From: Paludibacteraceae bacterium
GTDB taxonomy: Bacteria; Bacteroidota; Bacteroidia; Bacteroidales; Paludibacteraceae
Reading direction: 5' to 3'
Assembly (NCBI GenBank): GCA_017556705.1
Contig: JAFYMG010000016.1
Location: 124,001-188,000 of the forward strand
DNA: 64,000 nucleotides
The notes under the pieces are model-generated. The model was not told where the DNA came from, did not search any database, and saw only the letters and a program-made list of their open reading frames with translations. Below, piece by piece: positions 35,272-45,046 of the stretch (positions within the stretch are counted from its first letter, which is position 1; every line of letters starts with the position of its first letter). Position numbers and translations under genes: made by a program.

Positions 35272-37455
35272 TTAATTCCCCAACTCACTATGGAATTTAA
35301 TGCGCACTAATCGCACATTGATCTCATCATAGTCATCTTCGCCAAGTTCCTCCATGGCCAACTTGATACTATCATTCTCCGCATGACGGAAGTAGTAATA
35401 GATATCTGCTTCCTCGTCAGGATCAACGACTTCCTCAATAAAGTACTTGATATTCAGCTTAGTACCCGAATATACAATCGCCTCAATCTCTTCGAGCATC
35501 TCTTCCATTGACATACCCAATCGCTCTGCCAAGTCATCCAATGCCACGCGGCGATCAATGGCTTGAATAATCGCAATCTTACGTGCCGAGTTCTTTGCTA
35601 CGGTGCGTACACGCAGATCCTCTGGACGAATTACGTCATTTTCCTCTACATATTCCTTTATTACGCGAATAAATTCGTCACCATAGCGTTTGGCTTTACC
35701 AACACCTACACCAGGAATGTTCTGTAATTCCTCAATAGTAATAGGGTAGGTGGTCGCCATCGCTTCCAAACTGCCGTCTTGGAAGATTACAAATGGTGGC
35801 ACATTCATGCGCTTGCTGAGTTTCTTACGCAGGTCTTTCAAGATGGAGAATAATACATCATCAGCTGCTGCGCAACCTGCTACACCTGCACCCAAATCGC
35901 TCTCTTCATCCTCGTTCTTCACCTCAATTGGTACTTCAAACATGGTTGGGCGCTTCATGAATTTCTTACCTGCAGAAGTAATCTTCAAATCGCCATATGA
36001 TTCAATATCTTTTTTGATATAACCACTTACCATTGCTTGACGAATGATCGCATGGAGATTTGTTTCGCTCTCATCTTCTGCGCAGCCGAAGTTTTCAAGG
36101 TCATTGTGCTTATATGCCAACACACCCGCAGACTCCTTACCGCGAATAATATCCACGATATGCTCTGCACGGAATTTTTCGTTCAATAGGTGAATGGTTT
36201 CCAATATCAATCCAAGCAATTCGGTAGCTTCAACCATCTTGTATGTCTTGCGGCAATTATCGCAACTTCCGCAGTCATCTTTCTTGTATTCTTCGCCAAA
36301 ATAGTGCAACAGCAATTTTCGACGACAAATCGAACTTTCCGCATACGATTGCGTTTCGAATAGCAATTGGTTGCTGATTTCCTGCTCCGATACTGGTTTG
36401 CCCTGCTGGAACTTGCGCAAACGTTCAATATCCTTCGGCGAATAGAAACAGATACATTGTCCTTCGCCACCATCACGACCTGCGCGACCAGTTTCTTGGT
36501 AGTATCCCTCTAAGGATTTTGGAATATCGTAGTGCACCACAAAACGCACATCTGGTTTATCAATACCCATACCGAACGCAATGGTTGCTACAATCACCTG
36601 TACTTTTTCCATCAAGAATGCATCTTGATTGGCGCTGCGAGTGGCAGCATCCATACCCGCATGGTATGCCAAAGCTGGGATATTATTCACGCGCAATGTT
36701 TCTGCCAAATCTTCCACTGTCTTGCGACTTAAGCAATATACAATACCCGATTTTCCACCCATAGTGCGGATATAGCGCACCAGATCTTTATCTACCTCAT
36801 CCGTTTTTTGGCGTACTTCGTAGTACAGGTTTGCACGGTTGAATGACGATTTAAACACGGTCGCATCCATCATATCTAGGTTTTTCTGAATATCGCTCTG
36901 TACCTTTGGTGTGGCGGTAGCTGTTAAGGCAATGATTGGAGCCTTGCCAATACGCTCCACAATAGGGTGAATACGTCTATATTCAGGACGGAAATCATGA
37001 CCCCATTCTGAAATACAATGTGCCTCATCTACCGCATAGAATGAGATCTTTACTCCTTTGAGGAAATCTACGTTCTCATCTTTGTTTAGCGACTCTGGAG
37101 CTACATATAGCAATTTCGTCTTGCCACTCAATACGTCTGCTTTCACCGCATGAATCTCTGGGCGAGAAAGCGAGGAGTTGATAAAGTGGGCTACACCATC
37201 CTCCTCTGAATAGTTGCGCATAGCATCTACTTGGTTCTTCATCAATGCAATCAGCGGAGAAATGACGATAGCTACACCATCCATCAGTAAGGAGGGTAAC
37301 TGATAGCAAAGGCTTTTACCTCCACCTGTTGGCATCAATACGAAGGTATCTTTGCCATCAATTAGATTGTTGATAATTGCCTCTTGATTTCCTTTGAATG
37401 AATCAAATCCAAAATGATGTTGTAATGCTCCAATTAGTTGTTCATGTCGTGTCAT
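35272..37455 (-). CDS. recQ: ATP-dependent DNA helicase RecQ
   Basis: 3'-5' helicase in recombination and fork repair. 727 residues from ATG 37455 (MTRHEQLIGALQHHFG); the open frame continues upstream into the promoter and is not used. Walker A MPTGGGKSLCYQLPS, VDEAHCIS, ALTATATPKV, QETGRAGRDG, the RecQ-C-terminal zinc cysteines (CRRK, CGSCDNC), a winged helix and an HRDC domain at about 520-600 (FVIFQDGSLEAMATTYP). An extra 120-residue C-terminal tail with SARKIAIIQAIDRRVALDDLAERLGMS is typical of Bacteroidota RecQ. First gene of the chain to the ABC-F gene. Confidence 0.97.
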   Translation of the reverse strand: MTRHEQLIGALQHHFGFDSFKGNQEAIINNLIDGKDTFVLMPTGGGKSLCYQLPSLLMDGVAIVISPLIALMKNQVDAMRNYSEEDGVAHFINSSLSRPEIHAVKADVLSGKTKLLYVAPESLNKDENVDFLKGVKISFYAVDEAHCISEWGHDFRPEYRRIHPIVERIGKAPIIALTATATPKVQSDIQKNLDMMDATVFKSSFNRANLYYEVRQKTDEVDKDLVRYIRTMGGKSGIVYCLSRKTVEDLAETLRVNNIPALAYHAGMDAATRSANQDAFLMEKVQVIVATIAFGMGIDKPDVRFVVHYDIPKSLEGYYQETGRAGRDGGEGQCICFYSPKDIERLRKFQQGKPVSEQEISNQLLFETQSYAESSICRRKLLLHYFGEEYKKDDCGSCDNCRKTYKMVEATELLGLILETIHLLNEKFRAEHIVDIIRGKESAGVLAYKHNDLENFGCAEDESETNLHAIIRQAMVSGYIKKDIESYGDLKITSAGKKFMKRPTMFEVPIEVKNEDEESDLGAGVAGCAAADDVLFSILKDLRKKLSKRMNVPPFVIFQDGSLEAMATTYPITIEELQNIPGVGVGKAKRYGDEFIRVIKEYVEENDVIRPEDLRVRTVAKNSARKIAIIQAIDRRVALDDLAERLGMSMEEMLEEIEAIVYSGTKLNIKYFIEEVVDPDEEADIYYYFRHAENDSIKLAMEELGEDDYDEINVRLVRIKFHSELGN

Positions 37456-37501
37456 ACGAACAAAATGATGTATTATATATTGTATTTTTTTAATTCTTCT
37501 G

Positions 37502-37533
37502 CAAAGATACAACTTTTTTTTTATATGTGCAAA
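37502..37533 (-). promoter_or_regulatory. Promoter of the recQ-rimO-HU-uvrA chain
   Basis: TTTG (37533-37530), a 20-base spacer, TATCTTTG (37509-37502) on the minus strand; the leader is about 40 bases. Confidence 0.8.
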
Positions 37534-37693
37534 TATTTTTTAAAAAATATACTTTTTTTGTTCGTTATGTTTATAGGTGCTTTGATGTCGTCTTTTAAAT
37601 ACTTGCATGGTTTTATCTAAATGGTACGAAGCGGTGGATAAGCAGTAAATAAGCGGTAGATAGGTATTTTATTTTGTGAAAATGTTGTACTTC

Positions 37694-37709
37694 TCGAAAA
37701 CGTTTGCGA
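37694..37709. promoter_or_regulatory. LacI-type operator-like palindrome upstream of the MFS promoter
   Basis: TCGAAAACGTTTGCGA, symmetric at 14 of 16 positions around a central CG, about 32 bases above the -33 element. LacI/GalR-family operators commonly have AAACGTTT cores. No regulator gene is nearby. Confidence 0.45.
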
Positions 37710-37740
37710 TGGTATTTCTTGACTTTTTTTGCACGTGCTC

Positions 37741-37771
37741 TTGCGTACGTGGAGAAAAATGTGTACCTTTG
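37741..37771 (+). promoter_or_regulatory. Promoter of the MFS-lipoprotein-SusC-SusD operon
   Basis: TTG (37741-37743), a 20-base spacer, TACCTTTG (37764-37771), 46 bases before the start codon. Confidence 0.8.
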
Positions 37772-37775
37772 TGCC

Positions 37776-37810
37776 CGATTTTGCAAAATCGTAAATTTTA
37801 TCGATAAAAT
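37776..37810. promoter_or_regulatory. Two perfect 16-bp palindromes in the leader of the galactan operon
   Basis: CGATTTTGCAAAATCG (37776-37791) and ATTTTATCGATAAAAT (37795-37810), three bases apart, between the -7 box and the start codon at 37818. They could be operator sites for a dimeric repressor or mRNA hairpins covering the ribosome-binding region. Confidence 0.6.
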
Positions 37811-37817
37811 ACATGTC

Positions 37818-39194
37818 ATGACAGAAAAACGCAACTTGTCCTTTGGACAGCTTTTTAATCTCAGTTTTGGATTCTTTGGTGTCCAAATCGCTTATGCACT
37901 TCAGAGTGCTAATATCTCTCGTATTTTTGCTACCCTTGGCGCAGATCCTCATCAACTTTCTTTCTTCTGGGTCTTGCCTCCATTGATGGGTATGATTGTA
38001 CAACCTTTGATTGGTATCTTGTCTGACAAGACTTGGTTAGGTACTTTCTTTGGTCGTCGCAAATTTTATTTGCTTATTGGTGCTCTCATCGCAGTTGCTG
38101 TGATGGTGCTGCTGCCAAATGCTGGTAATTTTACGTTTGAACAACGTATTTTGCTTGGTTTGAACTCTGCTATGTGGTTCGGGCTATTTTCGCTGATGTT
38201 CCTTGATACATCAATCAATATCGCAATGCAACCATTCAAGATGATGGTAGGTGATATGGTGAACGAGGAGCAAAAAGGTCTTGCGTATTCTATCCAATCT
38301 TTCCTCTGTAACGCAGGTAGCTTGGCGGGATATATCTTCCCAATCCTCTTTACTTGGTTGGGTATCCAAAATACCGCGCCAGAAGGCGTTATTCCAGATT
38401 CTGTTAAGTGGAGTTTCTATGTGGGTGCTGGTATTTTATTGCTCTGTGTGCTTTATACTTTCTTGGCAGTCAAGGAGATGAATCCACAAGAGTATGCTGA
38501 GTTTCATGGCTTGAACAAAAAGAAAGAAGAGACTGTTGAGCAAGGTCCGTCTAATACCAAACATATTGTTCGTACATTTGTTACCGTTGGTCTTGTGCAG
38601 TTCTTTTGCTGGGCAGCGTTTTTATTTATGTGGGCCTATTCTAATGGTGCTATTGCTACTTTGTGTTTTGGTTGGTGGAAAGGAAATTCCACTGCTTCCT
38701 TAGCATATCAAAATGCAGGTAACTGGGTGGGGGTTTGTTTTGCTGTTCAGGCTGTAGGATCTATGCTATGGGCATTGCTAATTCCCGTGCTTGAAAGGCG
38801 TTTTGGTAATAAATGGGCTTACGCTATTTCGCTGCTTGTAGGTGCGTTGGGATTTATTTCCACTATAGGTTTCGCTTGGATACCATGTGATTTTATTCAT
38901 GATCAATATCAATATATATTGCTTATTTCGTATGCATTAATTGGTGCAGCGTGGGCAGCTATGTTGGCATTGCCATTCACAATTATCACCAATGCTATCT
39001 CGGGTAGCAAGTATATGGGCACATTGCTTGGTTTGTTCAATTGTACCATCTGCTTGCCACAGATTGTAGCTGCGTTGGTGGGTGGATTAATACTTGACCT
39101 CTGGTATGGATTTCAAGAAGGTATGTTGATTACAGCTGGTATCCTTCTCATTCTAGGTGCTGTCAGTGTAATCTTTATTAAAGAGAAAAAATAA
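37818..39194 (+). CDS. MFS sugar transporter (SLC45/GPH-like)
   Basis: 458 residues, 12 predicted membrane helices, from ATG 37818 (MTEKRNLSFGQLFNLSFGFFG). An upstream continuation of the frame crosses the promoter. GVQIAYALQSANISRIFATLGA in the first helix, MVQPLIGILSDKTWLGTFFGRRKFY (MFS motif A loop) and LPFTIITNAI in helix 10 are typical of the bacterial relatives of sucrose/H+ symporters. Likely brings galactose or galacto-oligosaccharides across the inner membrane, given SusCD, GH53, GH2, galK and galM downstream. First gene of the operon; the sugar is inferred from context. Confidence 0.85.
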   Translation: MTEKRNLSFGQLFNLSFGFFGVQIAYALQSANISRIFATLGADPHQLSFFWVLPPLMGMIVQPLIGILSDKTWLGTFFGRRKFYLLIGALIAVAVMVLLPNAGNFTFEQRILLGLNSAMWFGLFSLMFLDTSINIAMQPFKMMVGDMVNEEQKGLAYSIQSFLCNAGSLAGYIFPILFTWLGIQNTAPEGVIPDSVKWSFYVGAGILLLCVLYTFLAVKEMNPQEYAEFHGLNKKKEETVEQGPSNTKHIVRTFVTVGLVQFFCWAAFLFMWAYSNGAIATLCFGWWKGNSTASLAYQNAGNWVGVCFAVQAVGSMLWALLIPVLERRFGNKWAYAISLLVGALGFISTIGFAWIPCDFIHDQYQYILLISYALIGAAWAAMLALPFTIITNAISGSKYMGTLLGLFNCTICLPQIVAALVGGLILDLWYGFQEGMLITAGILLILGAVSVIFIKEKK

Positions 39195-39226
39195 ATAAAA
39201 TATTAATTAATTCTATCAATTTTACA

Positions 39227-40162
39227 ATGATGAAAAACAAACTTTTTCTTTCTTTACTTTTCTCGTTAACACTCGGCTTAGTGTTGGTTGCTTGTAAACC
39301 AGAAGTCGAAGTGTTTGAGTCAAGTAAGAAAATTGCTAATGCAACTTTGCTTGGCACAGATTCTATCCGCTCTGGTGGTATTGTTTCTGGTACAAGTATG
39401 AAAGTTGTTGAGTATCAATTCTTGCCTGAGAATAAGGCAATTCGTACCGAAAAAACTGTAGGTGATGGTGTATACGAAGCACCTGCTCCTATGAATCTTT
39501 CCTACACTATGGAGTACACGGAAGATTATGTTGGTTTGAACATTACTTTCACTCCTGAAAATGCTGAGAACGAGCCATTTGTGGTGTATTTCAACGAGAA
39601 TGTATTGGTGGAGAATGGTACTGACACGCTCTCTGAGACGATGGCTAAATTAGCAAATTTGGAGAAAATTATGGCTGATCTGCCTGGTACTACATGGTAT
39701 TTCAAAGATTCTACCCTTTGGATTGATACCACCAAGGTAGATACCATTATCATGAAGATCACATCTTCACGTGTTCCTGGTCCTAACGGCAGACCTATGA
39801 TCGTAAAGGATACTACTTACGATACGCTCCAATATGAATTGTATGACACCATCGGTACGATGATTTACAATGAGATTGAATTTACTGTCAATCGCGATGA
39901 AAAGACATTGGCTAACACAGGTCACTATCTCTATGAGTACTCTGTTTACGACAGAGATTCTGTGAAGATTGATTCTCTCTCAACACTTAAGGATTATGAT
40001 GCTACTTGGGGATTGTACTCAATTACTACTGCTCGTCGTTTTGGCGTGAGAATGATTTCTGAGGATAAGAAACAACAAGATGACCTTGCTATCTCGCTCT
40101 ATAGTCTGTCTGCAGGTACATTGAAGGTGGGTGGAACAACTGAGTTTAAACTGAAAAAATAA
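39227..40162 (+). CDS. Lipoprotein of the galactan locus, function unknown
   Basis: 311 residues with signal peptide and lipobox LVLVAC (Cys23; an ATG one codon later is equally possible). The rest is beta-strand-rich with many Thr/Asp and no recognised domain. The placement, directly before susC and after the transporter in the same transcript, suggests an outer-membrane surface or periplasmic role in glycan handling, but I do not recognise the family. Ten bases separate it from susC. Confidence 0.6.
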   Translation: MMKNKLFLSLLFSLTLGLVLVACKPEVEVFESSKKIANATLLGTDSIRSGGIVSGTSMKVVEYQFLPENKAIRTEKTVGDGVYEAPAPMNLSYTMEYTEDYVGLNITFTPENAENEPFVVYFNENVLVENGTDTLSETMAKLANLEKIMADLPGTTWYFKDSTLWIDTTKVDTIIMKITSSRVPGPNGRPMIVKDTTYDTLQYELYDTIGTMIYNEIEFTVNRDEKTLANTGHYLYEYSVYDRDSVKIDSLSTLKDYDATWGLYSITTARRFGVRMISEDKKQQDDLAISLYSLSAGTLKVGGTTEFKLKK

Positions 40163-40171
40163 TCTATCGAA

Positions 40172-43100
40172 ATGAAAAATAATCACTTTGTAACAAAAAC
40201 ATTGTTTGCTCTGCTTTTGCTGGCTACTTCAATGTTTACGTATGCACAAACCACTATCACGGGTGTTGTGACAGATGCTGCTACGGGAGAGGCCATTATT
40301 GGTGCGAACGTAATTGAAAAGGGTACTGTGAATGGTACTATCACCGACTTCGATGGTAACTTCATACTTTCTGTTGGTGCAGGTGCAGTACTCGAAATTA
40401 GTTATATGGGTTACAAAACCGTTGAGGAACAAGCTGTTGACGGAATGCAAATCCAATTAGGTGAAGACACTGAGTTGCTTGACGAAGTTGTCGTTGTTGG
40501 TTATGGCGTAGTAAAGAAAAACGATGCTACAGGTTCTGTAACCGCTATCAAACCAGATGATATGAATAAGGGTCTTAACACCAACGCACAAGATATGATG
40601 CAAGGTAAGATCGCTGGTGTGGTTGTTACTTCTGATGGTGGTGCTCCTGGTGCTGGTGCTCAAATCTTGATCCGTGGTGGTTCTTCTTTGCAAGCAAAGA
40701 ACGACCCTCTTATCGTAATCGATGGTTTGGCAATGGACTTTAATGGTATCCCTGGTGCTTCTAACCCACTTTCAATGGTTAACCCTAACGATATCGAGAC
40801 TTTCACCGTCCTCAAAGATGCTTCTGCTACTGCCATCTATGGTAGCCGTGCTTCTAACGGTGTCATCATCATTACTACCAAGAAAGGTAAAGCAGGTTCT
40901 GCACTCAAGGTAAACTATGAGGGTAACATGTCTATCGGTTCTTTGGTGAATCGTCAAGAAGTGTTTACTGGCGACGAGATTCGTGCATATGCTACTGCTA
41001 TTGGTTTGGGACATGACAAAACTCAATTCTTGGGTACTGCTAACACTGATTGGCAAGATCAAATCTATCGCACTTCTGTTTCTACTGACCACAATATCTC
41101 TTTGATTGGTGGTACTAAGAATATGCCTTACCGTGCTTCTATTGGTTATACCCTCAACAATGGTACTATCAAGACTAGTCAAATGCAACGTGTAACTGCA
41201 TCTATTAACCTTTCACCAAGTTTCTTTGACAAACACCTCAATGTAAACTTCAATGCTAAGGGTCTTTATATTTACAATAGATACAATGCTGGTGTAGTAG
41301 GTGCTGCAATTGCAATGGACCCTACCAAACCTGTATATGGTGGCTACAAGAATATTTATGGTGAGGAGATCGTTCCTGATAAGGTTATTAATGACTTCTT
41401 TGGTGGATACTACCAACCATATGTGGCTGGTAACTACGACGATGCGGTGTGGATTTATGCAAACGACGCACAATCTACTACCAACCCATTGGCTTCTTTG
41501 GAGCAACAATCTAACAGAGCTAATTCAGGTGCATTCGTAGGTAACTTGGAGGTAGATTACCAAATCCACGGATTCGAGGATTTGCGACTCCACGCTAATT
41601 TTGGTGCGGACTATTCATCTGGTAAACAACGCTACGATAATAGTGCATTTGGTACTGCAAACCACTACTATGGTTGGAGTGGCTATGACTTGAAGCACAA
41701 GTACAACCTACAATTCAGCGCGTACGCGCAATACTACAAGGACTTCTCTGAGACCCAACACTTCGACATTATGGCGGGTTATGAGTGGCAACATTTCTAC
41801 AATGATTACTATAACATTGGAAATGGTTTCTATCGTGACACCAACAATGACCCTGAAAAACGCGGTACAAAATATCCAGAATCAGAGTCTTCTTCTAAGA
41901 CCGAGAGTTATATAGTATCTTTCTTTGGTCGTGCAAACTACATTGGCTGGAACCAATTGATGCTCACTGCTACTGTGCGTGCCGATGGTTCTTCTCGCTT
42001 TGCTCCTGAGCACCGTTGGGGTATCTTCCCATCTGCAGCGCTCGGATGGAAGATCAAAGAGACATTTCTACAAGATGTAAACGAGATCAATGATCTCAAA
42101 CTCCGTTTGGGTTACGGTATCACTGGTCAACAAGAGGTTAACTATGGTGATTATCCATATTTGGCAACTTATACTATCAGCCAAGATCATGCTTACTACC
42201 CAATTGGTGGTGAGGAGAATATGTTGCTGGATAAAGAGGGCAATCCTGTTAAGGATAGCAATGGTAATCAACTATATACCACTTATCGTCCAAACGCATT
42301 CAATAGATATTTGACATGGGAGAAGACCACTACCTACAACGCGGGTATTGACTTTGGTTTCCTCAACAACCGTGTTAGCGGTAGTATCGACTACTATTTC
42401 CGTCAAACAGATGATCTCTTGAACGTGATTCCTGTAGCTGTAGGTACCAACTTCCGTAATAAGGTGGTTAGCAACGTAGGTTCGCTCACCAACCAAGGTG
42501 TGGAGTTCGCTATCAATGCTGTGGCTATCGACAAAAAGAACTTCAAGTGGGATCTTGGATTCAACTTCACATACAACGAGAACAAGATTACCCAATTGAA
42601 TACTGGTGAGGATCAAACTCCTATCCCAACTGGTGGTATCTCCTGCGGTACGGGTAATACTATCCAACGTCACGCTGTAGGTTATCCTGCTGCTTCATTC
42701 TATGTATACGAGGCTGCTGAAGGTACACGCGAAAATGGTGAGAAATATTGGTATGTAGTGGATCGCAATGAGGATGGCGAAATCACAGAGGCTGACCAAT
42801 ACTACCACAAGAGCCCTAATGCTCCTATCACCATGGGCTTCCAAACCAAGTTCCAATTCCATGGATTTGACCTTGGTATCTCACTCCGTTCGAACGTAGG
42901 CAACTATGTTTACAACGACGTATTGGCTGCAAACTTGCAATATGCTGATCCTACCAACCTCTATCGTAATGGTTATCACAACTTGCTCCGTTCTGCATAC
43001 GATACCTATCATAACAAGGGTATGAAGTCTAATGTCATCTATAAAGATGAGGCAGGTACTACTCCTGGCTTCTCTGAGTGGTATCGCTTAGACTACTTCG

Positions 43101-43312
43101 TAGAGAACGCTTCATTCCTCCGTATTGATAACATCACATTAGGTTATTCATTCAAGGCTGACAAGATTACTGGTCGTGCATACGTAACCGTACAAAATCC
43201 ATGCGTATTCTCTTCATACTCAGGTCTTGACCCAGAGGTGCGCGGTGGTATTGACAACAATATGTACCCACGTTCAATGACTTCACTCGTAGGTCTTAGC
43301 TTGCAATTCTAA
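40172..43312 (+). CDS. SusC-like TonB-dependent outer-membrane transporter
   Basis: 1046 residues. Signal peptide (MKNNHFVTKTLFALLLLATSMFTYA), an N-terminal carboxypeptidase-regulatory-like domain (TTITGVVTDAATGEAIIGANV to about residue 95), TonB box region ELLDEVVVVGYGVVKK, plug domain (VIDGLAMDFNGIPG and VLKDASATAIYGSRASNGVIIITTKKG), then the beta-barrel ending in an aromatic residue (SLVGLSLQF). Imports oligosaccharides with energy from TonB, capped by the SusD partner encoded next. Substrate inferred as galactan fragments from GH53/GH2. Confidence 0.96.
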   Translation: MKNNHFVTKTLFALLLLATSMFTYAQTTITGVVTDAATGEAIIGANVIEKGTVNGTITDFDGNFILSVGAGAVLEISYMGYKTVEEQAVDGMQIQLGEDTELLDEVVVVGYGVVKKNDATGSVTAIKPDDMNKGLNTNAQDMMQGKIAGVVVTSDGGAPGAGAQILIRGGSSLQAKNDPLIVIDGLAMDFNGIPGASNPLSMVNPNDIETFTVLKDASATAIYGSRASNGVIIITTKKGKAGSALKVNYEGNMSIGSLVNRQEVFTGDEIRAYATAIGLGHDKTQFLGTANTDWQDQIYRTSVSTDHNISLIGGTKNMPYRASIGYTLNNGTIKTSQMQRVTASINLSPSFFDKHLNVNFNAKGLYIYNRYNAGVVGAAIAMDPTKPVYGGYKNIYGEEIVPDKVINDFFGGYYQPYVAGNYDDAVWIYANDAQSTTNPLASLEQQSNRANSGAFVGNLEVDYQIHGFEDLRLHANFGADYSSGKQRYDNSAFGTANHYYGWSGYDLKHKYNLQFSAYAQYYKDFSETQHFDIMAGYEWQHFYNDYYNIGNGFYRDTNNDPEKRGTKYPESESSSKTESYIVSFFGRANYIGWNQLMLTATVRADGSSRFAPEHRWGIFPSAALGWKIKETFLQDVNEINDLKLRLGYGITGQQEVNYGDYPYLATYTISQDHAYYPIGGEENMLLDKEGNPVKDSNGNQLYTTYRPNAFNRYLTWEKTTTYNAGIDFGFLNNRVSGSIDYYFRQTDDLLNVIPVAVGTNFRNKVVSNVGSLTNQGVEFAINAVAIDKKNFKWDLGFNFTYNENKITQLNTGEDQTPIPTGGISCGTGNTIQRHAVGYPAASFYVYEAAEGTRENGEKYWYVVDRNEDGEITEADQYYHKSPNAPITMGFQTKFQFHGFDLGISLRSNVGNYVYNDVLAANLQYADPTNLYRNGYHNLLRSAYDTYHNKGMKSNVIYKDEAGTTPGFSEWYRLDYFVENASFLRIDNITLGYSFKADKITGRAYVTVQNPCVFSSYSGLDPEVRGGIDNNMYPRSMTSLVGLSLQF

Positions 43313-43349
43313 TTCTAAATTCAAAATTAATAATTCATAATTGAATAAT

Positions 43350-44993
43350 ATGAAATCTATAAAATTAGCAATATTGTTGATGGCTGTTGTAGGAATGACC
43401 GCTTGCGTGGGAGACCTCAATACCACACCAATTGACAAAAACTCTGCCACAGCGTTCAATCAAGATGCTGTGTTCTCAAAATGCTATGCTACATTGGCAT
43501 TGACAGGACAAAAAGGTCCTGATGGCGATTGCGATATCGATGACCTCGATGAGGGTACATCTTCATTCTATCGTATGATGTGGGAACTCAACGAGTTCTG
43601 CTCCGACGAAGGTTGGTGGATCTGGAACGACGTAGGTTTGGCGGATATCCGTGTGATGAACTGGAATGGTGACAATGCCCTTGTAAAAGGTTTGTATTAT
43701 CGTTTGAATATTGATATCAAGCTTTGCAACCACTTCCTCGAGTACGCTTCTACTGATGAGAAGGGTATGACCCAACGTGCTGAGATTCGTTTCATCCGTG
43801 CGCTTAACTATTGGTATATATTGGATATGTTCAAGGTGGCTCCTCTAAGTACAAAAGAATCAACCGAACTTCCAGAGTTCGTAGAGCGCGAGGCATTGTA
43901 CACTTGGTTAGTAGGTGAGTTGCAAGAGCTTACTGAGATTCTTCCTGAGCAACGTCTCAGCATCTATCGCGTAGATAGATATGCTGCTTGGTTGCTCCTT
44001 GCACGTACCTACCTCAATGCAGAGGTTTATACGGGTACTCCACAATGGGAGTTGGCTGCAGAGGCTGCTCAAGAGGCACAAAAGGGTAACTACAAACTTC
44101 TTACCGATGAGACAATATCTAAGGATGGTGTACGCTATTCTGCTTACCAAAAGCTCTTTATGGGTGACAACCACAGCAATGGTGCACAAGATGAGGCACT
44201 CTTGCTTATCTACCAAGATGGTGTATATTGCCAATGCTGGGGTGGTAGCCGCTTCGTGATTAGTGCTACTCGTGATGCAAAGTTCATTCCATGGGGTTCT
44301 TCTGACTCTTGGAAGTGCTTCCGTTCAAGCCCTGAGATGGTATATAAGTTCGCTCCAAAGGCTGCTGCTGATACCATTAAGGCAAATGAATATGTAATGC
44401 CTATCATCCTCAAAGATGACCGCGCTATTCTTTGCTCACAATCCGATTCTAACACCGTACAAACATGGAAACTATCTGGTCCTATGTCCACAGAGTTCTA
44501 TGATTGCTGGTCTGTTATTAAGTTCACTGGTGTTTATTCTACCTCTGATCATCCAGCTAAGAGCGTAGGTTCTGATGCTAGTTGGCCAGATACCGATATT
44601 CCATTGCTCCGTCTTGCTGAGGCGTATATGATTGAGGCAGAGGCGCTCTTCCGCCAAGGTGGTAAGGATGCTGAGGCTTTGGATATCATCAACAATGTAA
44701 TCCGCAAACGTGCTAACGCAGCTCCTCTCACTAAGATCGACGAGCAAACATTGTGCGATGAGTGGTGCCGTGAGTTCTTCACAGAAGGACGTCGTCGTAC
44801 CGACCTTATCCGCTTCAATCGCTTTGCAGGTCCTCAAGCCGATGCTAATGCATACTCTTGGGAAGGTCGTGGTGGCGTTGCAACCAACACTCCTTATGTA
44901 AGCTTGCCAGAGAAGTGGAACTGGTATCCAATTCCAAACGATGATAAAGCATCTAATAAGAATTATTATAACACCAAAGGTGACGGATATTAA
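43350..44993 (+). CDS. SusD-like surface glycan-binding lipoprotein
   Basis: 547 residues from ATG 43350; an in-frame TTG nine bases earlier is less likely. Lipobox GMTAC (Cys19). Typical RagB/SusD features: TPIDKNSATAFNQDAVFSKCYA at the N-terminus, AEIRFIRALNYWYILDMFK tetratricopeptide helices, LLLARTYLNAEVYTGTPQW, PLLRLAEAYMIEAEALFRQGG and LCDEWCREFFTEGRRRTDLIRFNRF near the end. Forms the lid of the SusC barrel. The gap to susC is an AATTCA tandem word. Confidence 0.95.
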   Translation: MKSIKLAILLMAVVGMTACVGDLNTTPIDKNSATAFNQDAVFSKCYATLALTGQKGPDGDCDIDDLDEGTSSFYRMMWELNEFCSDEGWWIWNDVGLADIRVMNWNGDNALVKGLYYRLNIDIKLCNHFLEYASTDEKGMTQRAEIRFIRALNYWYILDMFKVAPLSTKESTELPEFVEREALYTWLVGELQELTEILPEQRLSIYRVDRYAAWLLLARTYLNAEVYTGTPQWELAAEAAQEAQKGNYKLLTDETISKDGVRYSAYQKLFMGDNHSNGAQDEALLLIYQDGVYCQCWGGSRFVISATRDAKFIPWGSSDSWKCFRSSPEMVYKFAPKAAADTIKANEYVMPIILKDDRAILCSQSDSNTVQTWKLSGPMSTEFYDCWSVIKFTGVYSTSDHPAKSVGSDASWPDTDIPLLRLAEAYMIEAEALFRQGGKDAEALDIINNVIRKRANAAPLTKIDEQTLCDEWCREFFTEGRRRTDLIRFNRFAGPQADANAYSWEGRGGVATNTPYVSLPEKWNWYPIPNDDKASNKNYYNTKGDGY

Positions 44994-45046
44994 TCCTGTT
45001 ATATTAACAAAACAATTTATTTATTAACTTTTAAATTTTATCAATT

